From the NCBI GenBank assembly GCA_045504435.1, contig JBEULC010000001.1, positions 124,001 through 188,000 of the forward strand: a stretch of 64,000 nucleotides of DNA, written 5' to 3'. The stretch comes from JBEULC01 sp045504435. Lineage in GTDB: Bacteria; Pseudomonadota; Alphaproteobacteria; WRAU01; Hepatincolaceae. A program made the position numbers and the translations under genes. A model generated the notes under the pieces. That model made no database searches. It was not told the DNA's origin and saw only the letters and a program-made list of their open reading frames with translations. This document shows positions 53,738-63,050 of the stretch, in pieces. Numbering within the stretch: the first letter of the stretch is position 1; every line of letters starts with the position of its first letter.

Positions 53738-55669
53738 TTAAGCTAAACAAATATTTTTTTCTTCAAGATTTTTCTTAATAAAAGCTAAAACTTCATCAAC
53801 TTTTAATACAATATGTTGATCAGCATTCCCAAAGCGTAAGGTTAAGGAATTTTCCGTAGCCTCTTTTTCTCCAACTACCGCAATAATGGGAATTTTGCTT
53901 AAAATATGTTCTCTAACTTTATAATTAATTTTTTTCGAGCGCGTATCTAAAATAGTTAAAATATTATGTTGTTGAAACAATTGATGGGTTTTAATCGCAT
54001 AATCATCTACCTTATCGGATACTGTAGCAATTACCAAATGTATAGGTGAAAGCCATAAAGGAATTCTGCCCTTATAATGTTCTAATAATATACCGATAAA
54101 TCTTTCAAAAGAGCCTAAAATCGCCCTATGTAACATTACAGGAATATACTTATTACCGTCTTCAGCTATATAAGTAGCTCCGAGCCTTTGAGGCAAAATA
54201 AAATCCACTTGTAAAGTTCCTAATTGCCAATTTCTACCTAAGGAATCTTTAATGGCAAATTCTAGTTTAGGGCCATAAAATGCGCCTTCCCCCTTACTTA
54301 AAATAGGATCTAACCCTGCTGCTTGTGCTGCTACATATAAAGCTTTCTCAGCTTTATCCCAAATTTCCTCATCTCCTGCACGTTTTATAGGTCTATCAGA
54401 AAAATGCACAATAATCTCAATATCACCAAAGATTTCTTTATAAATTTCTTTTAACAATGTACAAAACTCCTTAGTTTCTTGCACAATTTGATCTTCTAAG
54501 CAAAAAATATGTGCATCATCTTGGGTAAAGGCTCTAACCCTCATTATCCCATGTAAAGAGCCTGAAGGCTCATTTCGATGGCAACACCCAAATTCTGCCA
54601 TTCTTAAAGGTAAATCTTTATAAGATTTAGATCCTTGCTTAAACATTTGCACATGGCCTGGGCAATTCATAGGCTTTAAAGCTAACGTTGATTTATCGCT
54701 ATCTTCAATCAAAAACATACCTTCGCCATATTTATCCCAATGACCTGAAGCTTCCCATAAAGATCTACTAAGCAATTGGGGAGTTTTAACCTCAATATAA
54801 TTGTTCTTTTCAAGTTTGCTTCTAATATAGGCCTCCAAAGTACGATAAATTTTCCAGCCCTTATCATGCCAAAAAATTGATCCCACTGCTTCTTCTTGAA
54901 TATGAAATAATTCCATATCTTTGCCGATTTTACGATGGTCATTTTTTTCTAGTTCTTCTTGCAATGCTAAAAAACTATCCAAATCTTTTTGAGTTAAAAA
55001 GGCTACCGCTGTTATTCTTTGTAGCATAGGATTATTAGAATCTCCTTGCCAATACACCCCTGAAACTTTGGTTAATTTAAAGGATTTGGGCAATTTATTA
55101 GTATTAAACACATGCGGGCCTCTACATAAATCTTCAAAATTACCCTGTTTATATAAACTTACTACTTCTTCATCAATGTTATTTTTTAAAATATAAGTTT
55201 TAAATTTTTCTCCTAAAGATGCGAATTTTGCGATGGCCTCAGCTTTACCAATCAAAGTACGCTGTACATTTTCACTACGATCTATTATTTCCTTCATTTT
55301 TGCTTCAATTATAATAAAGTCTTCTTCTTTAAAAGGATTGTGGGGTAAAAAATCATAGAAAAAGCCATTTTCTATGACAGGTCCTGTAGCCAATAAGGTA
55401 TCAGGAAAAAGTTCTAAAACTGCTTCTGCCATGACATGCGCCAAAGAATGCCTAATTAAAGGTAATAAGACATTGATATTTTTAGAGGTAATTAATTCTA
55501 TTTTACAGGAAAAATCAATATCTCTGTGGAGATCCCATAAATCTTGGTTAACATAAACAGCATACGCTTGTTTAGCTAGTTGAGGGCTGATTTTAAAGGC
55601 TATATCATAACCTGTCACCTTTTCATTAAAATTTAATTTAGCTCCATCATTTAAAGTAATTTCTATCAT
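53738..55669 (-). CDS. thrS: Threonyl-tRNA synthetase
   Basis: A 643-residue class II synthetase. A TGS domain (about 1-60), an editing domain with the zinc-site HSLAH (His74 and His78) and catalytic LCRGPHV near 181, then the catalytic core: motif 2 MAEFGCCHRNEPSGSLHG (about 358-375) and motif 3 PVMLHRAILGSFERFI (about 511-526), with the zinc ligand in NCPGHV and the His at 511-515 area. The anticodon domain is at the C-terminus. The order thrS-infC-rpmI-rplT-pheS-pheT is the common bacterial one. Confidence 0.96.
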   Translation of the reverse strand: MIEITLNDGAKLNFNEKVTGYDIAFKISPQLAKQAYAVYVNQDLWDLHRDIDFSCKIELITSKNINVLLPLIRHSLAHVMAEAVLELFPDTLLATGPVIENGFFYDFLPHNPFKEEDFIIIEAKMKEIIDRSENVQRTLIGKAEAIAKFASLGEKFKTYILKNNIDEEVVSLYKQGNFEDLCRGPHVFNTNKLPKSFKLTKVSGVYWQGDSNNPMLQRITAVAFLTQKDLDSFLALQEELEKNDHRKIGKDMELFHIQEEAVGSIFWHDKGWKIYRTLEAYIRSKLEKNNYIEVKTPQLLSRSLWEASGHWDKYGEGMFLIEDSDKSTLALKPMNCPGHVQMFKQGSKSYKDLPLRMAEFGCCHRNEPSGSLHGIMRVRAFTQDDAHIFCLEDQIVQETKEFCTLLKEIYKEIFGDIEIIVHFSDRPIKRAGDEEIWDKAEKALYVAAQAAGLDPILSKGEGAFYGPKLEFAIKDSLGRNWQLGTLQVDFILPQRLGATYIAEDGNKYIPVMLHRAILGSFERFIGILLEHYKGRIPLWLSPIHLVIATVSDKVDDYAIKTHQLFQQHNILTILDTRSKKINYKVREHILSKIPIIAVVGEKEATENSLTLRFGNADQHIVLKVDEVLAFIKKNLEEKNICLA

Positions 55670-55983
55670 ATTAGTAGCATCCTAAAGGGTTATAAAATTT
55701 AACCTTATTAATAATTGTGCAAAAAATTCATTAAGTTGAGTATTTAAATTCTTATCATCTTATTTTTAATATTAATAAATAAAATGAAAAGATACTAGGA
55801 AAACCTCTTATTTATACACTTCTAGGTTGCAATAGAGGTAATTTATTTATATAATTTGAGAATAAGCAAAATTATATAAGCAATTAATTATGTTTAATTA
55901 AAAAAATTCCTGCCAAAATTTCTGACATCTATCTTCTTCTACACAGTATTATAAATTAAAAACAAATAAGATAAGCAAATTTT
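55670..55983. promoter_or_regulatory. Divergent intergenic region, thrS and Lon-like gene
   Basis: 314 bases without a gene between divergent genes; both promoters must be here. I see no T-box or threonine-rich leader for thrS. A weak plus-strand candidate is CTGACA at 55922-55927 and TATTAT at 55947-55952, but the 19-base spacer is long. Confidence 0.3.
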
Positions 55984-58476
55984 ATGAAGCAGTTTAAATT
56001 ATCCGTAGAAAAGTTACATAAACCTTATGATTACCACTCTCTTAACTTTACTACCACCAAAGAGTTAAAGGGCAAAACCGAGCTTGTTTGGCAAGAAAAT
56101 GTACTTGCTGCTATTGACATGGCTTTACATGTGAAAGACAAAGGTTATAATGTATTTGCTATGGGAGATAATGGTATGGGTAAGCAAATGCTTATTCTTA
56201 ATTTTTTAAAAAACCAGGCCAAGGACAAGCCTGTTCCCAAAGATTGGGCATATGTATATAATTTTGATGCCCCTGATAAACCTTCTAGATTATGCTTTGA
56301 GCCTGGGGAAGCTAGAGTATTTAAGAAAGATATGGAAAAAATGATTTCTGATTTGCAAATTTTGATTAAATCAGCTTTTGAAGGTCAGCATTATCGCGCT
56401 AAAGTTAATAAAATTAGCAACTCAATTGATGAAGAACAAGAAGCTTTATTAAGCAACTTGGATCGCTCTGCAGCTCAAAAAAAATTAAGTATTAATAAGT
56501 CAGATGAAGGTTTTATGATTGTGGCAATCAATCATAAAAACAAACCCTTTGATGAAGCAGAATTTGAGAAAATGCCTCAAGATGAAAAAATAAAAATTGA
56601 TGCCTCAATTAAATTAATACAAAGTGAGCTAGAAAAAATCTTAACCTCTTTTCCTTTGTTGGAAAAACAAAAGCAAAAAGATATTCAAGATTATAATATT
56701 AAGCTGGTAACCAAATTAGTTAATCCATTTTTAAAGAAAATTAGTACAAAATGGTCTGCAGGAAGTATCCAAAAAAATGGCAACAGCTCCATTTTGCTTA
56801 CAGAACAAGATAAGCCTGCTCCTCGTAATGATATTTTAACCTATTTTAAAAAGGTAACTACTTACATTTTAGCTAATTATTCTATTTTTCTCCATAATAC
56901 TGTTAGTGCTCGTAATGAAAAAATTCCAGAATCTAAAGAATATCTACTTGCAAATTTAATGGTAGGCAAACAAATACAATATTTTAACGTTAATATAGTT
57001 GTGGATCAAACTTCTAATTTACAAGCTAAAAGTGGCGCTCCAGTTATATTTTTGGATAATCCTAATTATGCTAGGCTTTTTGGTAAAATAGAATATGTTT
57101 CACAATTCGGCGGTGTGGTTACAGATTATAATTTGATTAAACCAGGTGCTTTACATTTGGCCAATGGGGGGTATTTAGTAATGAATGCCAAAAAAATCTT
57201 AGAATTACCAGGTTTATGGGAGACGTTAAAATATGCTATTAAAAATCAAAATATTCAGTTTTTAAGTTTAGAAAATGAAAGTTATCAAGGTAGTTTAGCC
57301 AGTTTAGATCCAGAAGAAATCCCTTTGGATATTAAAATTATCCTAATTGGTGAAGCGGAGCTTTATTATCAATTATGGAATTATGATAATGAATTTCAAG
57401 AATTATTTAAAATAGTTGCCGATTTTGATAATGTGGTACCTCTTAATCATGCTAATGCTTTAATGTATACAGAAATTGTTACTTATTTTGTTAGAAAAGA
57501 AAAACTAAGACCTTTAGATAAGTTTGCTATAGCCCATTTGATTGAAATTGGGGGCAAAATTGCCGGTTCGCAAGAATTTATTACCGCTAATATTTCCCAA
57601 ATCCTTAATATTGTGCGCGAAGCTAACTATTTAGCTAATAAGTTAAATCTTAAAATTATTGGCGCTGTAGAAATTAGGGAATCCTTTAGATTACAAAAAC
57701 ACCGTAAAGGTAGGATTAGTAACTATATGCAGCAAAATATTAAAGAAAAAATTATTATAATTAATACTCAAGGTAAGGCTGTTGGCGAAATCAATGGGCT
57801 GTCTATTTTAACTATCAATGATTTTATGTATGGACAGCCGCAAAGAATTAGCTGCTCTGTATACAATGGCAAAAATGGCATTATTGATATCGAAAGAAGT
57901 GTCCATCTTTCAGGTTCTATCCATTCTAAAGGGGTGATGATTACCCAGGGATTTTTAAACTCTCGCTTTGGTGAAACTGCCGAATTTTCTTTTTCAGCCA
58001 CATTAGTTTTTGAACAATCCTATGGAGAAATTGATGGAGATTCTGCTACTTGTGCAGAAACTTTAGTATTACTTTCTGCATTATCTAAGGTGCCTTTAAA
58101 ACAGGGCTTAGCTATTACAGGTTCTATGGATCAAAAAGGCAATGTACAAGCCATAGGAGGAGTTAACCAAAAAATTGAAGGCTTTTTTGAAATTTGCAAA
58201 CAAGGCGGCCTTGATGGTAATCATGGGGTGGTGATTCCTAAAAGTAATATGAAAGATCTTATGCTTAGCCCAGAACTTAGAGAAGCTGTAGGTAAAGAAT
58301 TATTTGCTATTTATGCTATTAATCATATTGATGAAGCGCTTGAAATTTTTACTGGTAAAACTGCAGGTAAATTAGATGATAAAGGCTATTATCCTGATGA
58401 TTCTGTAAATTTTATTATTGGGCAAAAGTGGCTAATAAAACCGGGATCTAAAGATGAATTTCCTAAAGTTAATTAG
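55984..58476 (+). CDS. Lon-like AAA ATP-dependent protease (COG1067 type)
   Basis: An 830-residue protein: an N-terminal AAA-like domain (about 1-110) with the nucleotide loop GDNGMGKQ near 60-67, where the usual Ser/Thr after Lys is Gln; a long helical insert (about 110-310); the second half of the ATPase (GALHLANGGYLVMNAKK, GEAELYYQLWNYD); and a C-terminal Lon protease domain. The catalytic dyad is Ser687 in DGDSATCAETL and Lys730 in GGVNQKIEGF, 43 residues apart as in Lon. No substrate-binding LAN domain is present, unlike Lon proper. The altered Walker A leaves ATP use uncertain. It is divergent from thrS. Confidence 0.88.
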   Translation: MKQFKLSVEKLHKPYDYHSLNFTTTKELKGKTELVWQENVLAAIDMALHVKDKGYNVFAMGDNGMGKQMLILNFLKNQAKDKPVPKDWAYVYNFDAPDKPSRLCFEPGEARVFKKDMEKMISDLQILIKSAFEGQHYRAKVNKISNSIDEEQEALLSNLDRSAAQKKLSINKSDEGFMIVAINHKNKPFDEAEFEKMPQDEKIKIDASIKLIQSELEKILTSFPLLEKQKQKDIQDYNIKLVTKLVNPFLKKISTKWSAGSIQKNGNSSILLTEQDKPAPRNDILTYFKKVTTYILANYSIFLHNTVSARNEKIPESKEYLLANLMVGKQIQYFNVNIVVDQTSNLQAKSGAPVIFLDNPNYARLFGKIEYVSQFGGVVTDYNLIKPGALHLANGGYLVMNAKKILELPGLWETLKYAIKNQNIQFLSLENESYQGSLASLDPEEIPLDIKIILIGEAELYYQLWNYDNEFQELFKIVADFDNVVPLNHANALMYTEIVTYFVRKEKLRPLDKFAIAHLIEIGGKIAGSQEFITANISQILNIVREANYLANKLNLKIIGAVEIRESFRLQKHRKGRISNYMQQNIKEKIIIINTQGKAVGEINGLSILTINDFMYGQPQRISCSVYNGKNGIIDIERSVHLSGSIHSKGVMITQGFLNSRFGETAEFSFSATLVFEQSYGEIDGDSATCAETLVLLSALSKVPLKQGLAITGSMDQKGNVQAIGGVNQKIEGFFEICKQGGLDGNHGVVIPKSNMKDLMLSPELREAVGKELFAIYAINHIDEALEIFTGKTAGKLDDKGYYPDDSVNFIIGQKWLIKPGSKDEFPKVN

Positions 58477-58519
58477 CTTTATAGATAATTATTAATATAA
58501 TTTTTGTCCGGCTCTTGGC

Positions 58520-58549
58520 TTTTATTGTATTATATATAATACAATAAAA
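58520..58549. repeat. 30-bp perfect palindrome between the Lon-like gene and the exonuclease
   Basis: Two exact 15-base complementary halves, 58520-58534 and 58535-58549, centred on TATATA, in the 95-base gap. A loop forms only if the middle opens; it could act as an operator, a terminator with weak tail, or a cruciform. Confidence 0.5.
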
Positions 58550-58571
58550 TCTGTGCACTCATTTAATTAAC

Positions 58572-59459
58572 ATGAATCATAATCAACCTTTTTTTAAACC
58601 TGAAAATCTAGTGGTTTTTGATATAGAAACCATTCCTGATACCGATTCTTGCCTTAATTTAATTGATGACCAAATAACCAACTTACATGACCAAAGATTA
58701 GCTTTAACTAATTACCATCTAAAAATTACTGCAGATAAAAATAGCTTTTTAAGGCAGCCTTTTCATAAAATTATTGCTATTAGCTTTTTACAGGCCAAAA
58801 TTAATTATGATTCAAGCCATGGGTATACTTTAGAAAATTATAATTTTAAAGAAATTAAAAGCGGTGGTAATCCTAACTCAAGTGAAGAAGAGCTAGTAAA
58901 AGGCTTTTTTATGACTTTAGATAAGCTCCAGCCAAAATTAGTTAGCTTCAACGGTAGAGGCTTTGATATTCCTGTTTTAAAATATCGCGCTATGAAATAT
59001 GGAATTACCAGTGAATTTTTTTATTTAAGTGGCAGCAAATGGGAAAGTTATAATCAAAAATATGCCTTAGGGTGGCATTGTGACTTAATTGATGCTTTGT
59101 CTGATTTTGGTGCATCAGCAAGGATAAAATTAAATGAAGCCTGCTCTATTTTTGGTTTTCCAGGAAAATTTGGCATAAATGGCTCCCAAATTACTGATCT
59201 TTATGATCAAGGCAAGCTCATAGAGATTAGAAATTATTGTGAAACCGATGTGCTCAATACCTATTTAGTTTATCTAAGATACGCTTTACATACTTGTAAA
59301 ATAAGCACTGCTTGCTACTATCAAGAAGTTAAAAATATTTTACAATATTTACAAAATAGTAAAAAAGAGCACTTTGATGCTTTTATTTTACAATGGCAAA
59401 ATTGCTGTAAAAATGATAAGATGCTTCCTAAATCTTTTAATCCATTTTTATCCACTTAA
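58572..59459 (+). CDS. Predicted 3'-5' exonuclease related to PolB (DEDD)
   Basis: A 295-residue RNase H-fold protein of the predicted PolB-type exonuclease family. VFDIETIPDTDS (about 14-25) supplies the first acidic pair, SFNGRGFDIPVLKYRAMKYG (about 129-148) the second Asp region, and NYCETDVLNTYLVYLRY (about 218-234) the last Asp. These residues coordinate two metal ions in DNA or RNA hydrolysis. No polymerase domain is attached. Its cellular role is not known. It converges on yejF with 7 bases between. Confidence 0.85.
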   Translation: MNHNQPFFKPENLVVFDIETIPDTDSCLNLIDDQITNLHDQRLALTNYHLKITADKNSFLRQPFHKIIAISFLQAKINYDSSHGYTLENYNFKEIKSGGNPNSSEEELVKGFFMTLDKLQPKLVSFNGRGFDIPVLKYRAMKYGITSEFFYLSGSKWESYNQKYALGWHCDLIDALSDFGASARIKLNEACSIFGFPGKFGINGSQITDLYDQGKLIEIRNYCETDVLNTYLVYLRYALHTCKISTACYYQEVKNILQYLQNSKKEHFDAFILQWQNCCKNDKMLPKSFNPFLST

Positions 59460-59466
59460 ATCCCTC

Positions 59467-60981
59467 TCAAAGCTCTAACACTTTAGTTGCTAAGTGATTA
59501 ATTACATTGGGACTATGGGTGATCACAAGAAAAGTTATGTTATATTTTTGATTAATTTCTTTTAATAATCTAATTATCTTATCTTCATTAACTTGATCTA
59601 AAGAACTTGTAATCTCATCCATAATTATAATTTGAGGTCGCAGCATTAGTACTTTGGCTAACGCTACTCTTTGTTTTTCTCCTTGAGATAGCTGATACGG
59701 AAATTTTTTTAAGATTTTAGTATTTAAATTTACTTCTTGCATAGCTTGAATTAATCTTTTGTATTTACTAATTCTACTCATAGATTTATTTTGTAAATTT
59801 AAAGCTTCAAGCAATAAGCTTTTAATTTTATATTTTGGATTTAAACTGGCAGAATAATTTTGCAAAATAATTTGTAAAGTGTTTCTAAAGTTATTATGAG
59901 CACAATAGGAAATAAAATCTTCACCAAAAATTTTTATACTACCGGTATGCTGAATAATATCGGAATCTAATCTTACTAAAAATTTAGCTAAAGTACTTTT
60001 ACCTACTCCGCTTGGGCCTTTGACAGCTAAAATATCGCCTTTATTTAAAAAAAAGTTTAAATTTTCTAATAAGGTAACTTTATTTTTTTTAAATAGCCCC
60101 CCAGTTTTAAGGATTAAATTAAAGCTACTTAAACTTAAAATAGAACTTTTATTGATTTTATCACCTTCCCTTTTCTCATGTTTAAATCTTAAATTTTCTA
60201 CTTGTAATTTAGGCAAACAAGTTAATTTATGATTTTTTAATAAATATACCTGATCTTCTGCTTGTAGGTAATTTATAAAGGTAAGGTTATGGGTGGCTAA
60301 TAAAAAACTAATATTAAATTCCTTAGATAATTTTTTAATAATATTACTTAAAGATTTTTGATTAGCTTGATCTAAAAAAGCTGAGCCTTCATCTATGAAA
60401 ATTAAATTAGGATTTTGCATTAAAACAGCTAAAATGCTTAAACGTTGTAGCTCTCCTAAAGAACATTGGGAAGGGTATTTATTAAATATGTTTAATTGTT
60501 TTCTAAAAGCAGTTTCTTTTGAAAAAAAATAATTTTGGTCAAGATTTAGCATTTGAATAAAGTATTTTAATTTTTCCTTATTTTTACCCTGATCTAATTT
60601 AGCATCATCTAAATTAGCTGCTATAAATTCTTTACCAAGCTGATTTTTTATTTTATGCAGGGGATTAAATATTGTACCAATATCTTGAAAAATAAAACCT
60701 AGCTTAAAATTAGGAATAAAAGCAGGGTTAAACCTTATGTCTCCATTTAAAATTAATTGATTACTTAACATGCCTGCCATGGCATACAATAAAGTAGATT
60801 TACCTGCTCCACTTTCGCCAATAATAATTTTTATTTCTCCTCTTTTAAGGGAAAAATTGATGTTTTCTAATATTTTAAGTGTTGCTAAGGACTTTAAATG
60901 GTTAGGTAAAAGGCTTACATTTAAATTATTAACTTCTAAAATATTTGGCTGATCAGCAAAGCTAGGGAGTGAGCTAATCAT
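59467..60981 (-). CDS. yejF: Oligopeptide ABC transporter ATPase with two fused domains (YejF type)
   Basis: Two ABC ATPase domains in one chain, like YejF and GsiA. Walker A motifs are GESGAGKST (about 55-63) and GPSGVGKST (about 318-326); the signatures are CSLGELQRL and LSQGEKQRV, and the Walker B regions end LIFIDEGSAF (weaker) and IIMDEITSSLD. I choose ATG 60981, which overlaps the yejE stop by eight bases and follows GAGG; the longer frame from 61020 lies inside yejE without a good site. The first domain's signature (SLGE) departs from LSGGQ, so it may be partly degenerate. Confidence 0.87.
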   Translation of the reverse strand: MISSLPSFADQPNILEVNNLNVSLLPNHLKSLATLKILENINFSLKRGEIKIIIGESGAGKSTLLYAMAGMLSNQLILNGDIRFNPAFIPNFKLGFIFQDIGTIFNPLHKIKNQLGKEFIAANLDDAKLDQGKNKEKLKYFIQMLNLDQNYFFSKETAFRKQLNIFNKYPSQCSLGELQRLSILAVLMQNPNLIFIDEGSAFLDQANQKSLSNIIKKLSKEFNISFLLATHNLTFINYLQAEDQVYLLKNHKLTCLPKLQVENLRFKHEKREGDKINKSSILSLSSFNLILKTGGLFKKNKVTLLENLNFFLNKGDILAVKGPSGVGKSTLAKFLVRLDSDIIQHTGSIKIFGEDFISYCAHNNFRNTLQIILQNYSASLNPKYKIKSLLLEALNLQNKSMSRISKYKRLIQAMQEVNLNTKILKKFPYQLSQGEKQRVALAKVLMLRPQIIIMDEITSSLDQVNEDKIIRLLKEINQKYNITFLVITHSPNVINHLATKVLEL

Positions 60982-61945
60982 TGATTTTTTCCTCAAAAAT
61001 AATGGATAAACTAAGAGCAATTAAAAAAATAGGCACAAGTGCTGTAGCAAGTATCCAAGGAGAATCTAAGTTAGATTTACCTTCAAGCAGCAATAAACCA
61101 AATGAAGGCTCACCATAATTATCAGGAATTTGATTTAAAAAATCTAAGCCGATGATCAAAAAAATATTAGAAATCATTACCACAGGTAAAATAGGCTTAA
61201 TTAAAGGTAAAATATTAGGCAAAATATGAGCCCACATAATTTTCAGTTTACTAAGCCCTAAAGTTTGTGCAGAAGTTATATATTCTTCTGCTTTAATCCT
61301 TAAGACGCCAAACCTTATGTAAGGGATAAGAAAAGTACAACTAAATAGCGCAATTACACTAAACATAACTCCTTGGTTAAAATAGGAAGTAGCCGCAATA
61401 AATAACAACACATAAAGTAAGGGTAAAGCGATAATTATTTCATATACCCTTTGTAAGATAAGATCAGTAATTTTACCTAAATATCCTTGTAATATTCCAC
61501 ATAACAAAGCTAATAATATACTGACTATGCTAATGAAAAATGTGGTGTAAAAAAGATTTCTAATGCTATAAATGCCTAAGGCTAATATATCTTTACCAGC
61601 ACTGTTTGTGCCTAAAAGATGCTGCCTTGAAGGTGGTTGCAATACTTTAAAATTGTAATCTATATCTAAAGTGTTATATAAATAAGGGTTGAACGGAAAT
61701 ATTATATACCCTTTCTCTTTGATTAGATTTTGTAGAACGGGATCTTTAAAATTAACTTTCATATTTATATTAGTATTAAAGATTTTTTCATTATAGACTT
61801 GATCAGCCACACCAATTTTAACTAGAGGAAAATAATAATGATCCTGGTATTTAAAGAAAATTGGGATATCTGAGCTAATAAAATTAGCAAATAAGGCAAT
61901 GAAGGCTGTAAGAGCTAAGATAAATTTTGCAAAAGTTCTTTTCAT
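60974..61945 (-). CDS. yejE: Oligopeptide ABC transporter permease (YejE type)
   Basis: A 323-residue inner-membrane permease. The N-terminal helix is followed by a long periplasmic segment (about 25-100) resembling YejE, with YYFPLVKIG and HLLGTNSAGKDILALGIYSIRNL. Then come five helices. The EAA-like cytoplasmic loop that contacts the ATPase reads EEYITSAQTLGLSKLKIMWAHILPNI (about 215-240). The gene lies 16 bases after yejB and overlaps yejF. Confidence 0.88.
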   Translation of the reverse strand: MKRTFAKFILALTAFIALFANFISSDIPIFFKYQDHYYFPLVKIGVADQVYNEKIFNTNINMKVNFKDPVLQNLIKEKGYIIFPFNPYLYNTLDIDYNFKVLQPPSRQHLLGTNSAGKDILALGIYSIRNLFYTTFFISIVSILLALLCGILQGYLGKITDLILQRVYEIIIALPLLYVLLFIAATSYFNQGVMFSVIALFSCTFLIPYIRFGVLRIKAEEYITSAQTLGLSKLKIMWAHILPNILPLIKPILPVVMISNIFLIIGLDFLNQIPDNYGEPSFGLLLLEGKSNLDSPWILATALVPIFLIALSLSIIFEEKIND

Positions 61946-61961
61946 TTTAATAATAACCTCT

Positions 61962-63032
61962 TTATAATTGCAGCCTTACGCGAGGATCTAAAATGGCATA
62001 TAAAATATCTGTGATTAAACGAGTAATTAAGCCTATAACACATATAAGGTAAGTGATAGCTAAAATTATAGGATAATCTTTATTTAAAAAAGCTTCATAC
62101 CCTAGCAATCCAATGCCGTTTAAAGAAAATATTATTTCTATAAATAATGAACTACCAAACACCATGCCAATAAATATGCTCGGAAAATCTGCAAATAAGA
62201 TTATGCTAACATTTTTAATTATAAACCCATATCCTAAAGCTGAATTTTTCATTAAGTGCTTTGCCAGGTAGTTATCTTTGCAAAGAGTAAACTGCGGCTG
62301 CCGTAAAAATAGCGCAAACTTATAATAGGTTTGATTAATTTCCTTAAAAAAAGCAGCTTTACTAAGCATAGTGGCAAAAAATAAAGCTGATAGCACATTA
62401 GCTAACATCGGTAAAGCCATATGCTTAAAATAATCTAATATTTTTCCTATTAACGATAGATTTTTAAAATTTTCTGATACTAAACCAACCACTTGAAACA
62501 TCCTAAAAGGTTTAAAATTAAAGGTAATATAAATTAATAGTAACGACATACAAAATACAGGAATTACATATAAAATCACTAAAAATAATGAAGACATATT
62601 ATCAAAAATACTTTGATGATATGCAGCCTTTTTTGCCCCTAATAAAATCGCAATTCCGTAAATAATTAAAGTAGAAAAGAATCCTAAGGATAAAGATACT
62701 GGCAACGCTTTTAAAATTAAAGTAACCACTTGCTCACCTAAAAAAAAACTTTCCCCAAAATCAAACAACAAATAATTTTTCAACATGGTAATAAAGCGCA
62801 ATCCTAAAGATTGATTTAAACCAAAGTGTTCTTGCAGTTGGGATAAATATGTGGCTTGTAAATCAGGAGTAATTTGCTGAGCACCTAAATTAAAGGCAAA
62901 ATTTTCCGTCTCAACCATTACGGTTTCAATAACGCCCACATTTAATAAATTAAGCAAAGCAAAATTAATAAACATAATGCCAATTAAGGTAATCAAAATT
63001 AGCCCTATTCTTACCAAAATATATGTAATCAA
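61962..63032 (-). CDS. yejB: Oligopeptide ABC transporter permease (YejB type)
   Basis: A 356-residue permease starting MITYILVRIGLILITLIGIMFINFALLNL, the usual N-terminus of the DppB/OppB/YejB family. Six or so membrane segments follow; the loop contacting the ATPase is in TYYKFALFLRQPQF and YLAKHLMKNSALGYGFII. GSSLFIEIIFSLNGIGLLGYEAFLNKDYPIILA near the end is conserved. It is 18 bases after the solute-binding gene. The pairing with YejE and a double ATPase supports Yej rather than Opp or Dpp. Confidence 0.88.
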   Translation of the reverse strand: MITYILVRIGLILITLIGIMFINFALLNLLNVGVIETVMVETENFAFNLGAQQITPDLQATYLSQLQEHFGLNQSLGLRFITMLKNYLLFDFGESFFLGEQVVTLILKALPVSLSLGFFSTLIIYGIAILLGAKKAAYHQSIFDNMSSLFLVILYVIPVFCMSLLLIYITFNFKPFRMFQVVGLVSENFKNLSLIGKILDYFKHMALPMLANVLSALFFATMLSKAAFFKEINQTYYKFALFLRQPQFTLCKDNYLAKHLMKNSALGYGFIIKNVSIILFADFPSIFIGMVFGSSLFIEIIFSLNGIGLLGYEAFLNKDYPIILAITYLICVIGLITRLITDILYAILDPRVRLQL

Positions 63033-63050
63033 AGTGATAGCCTTTAGTTA

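Noticed and set aside
60982..61020. Longer start for yejF at 61020
   Set aside because: It overlaps yejE by 47 bases without a ribosome-binding site; ATG 60981 has GAGG upstream and the usual short overlap.
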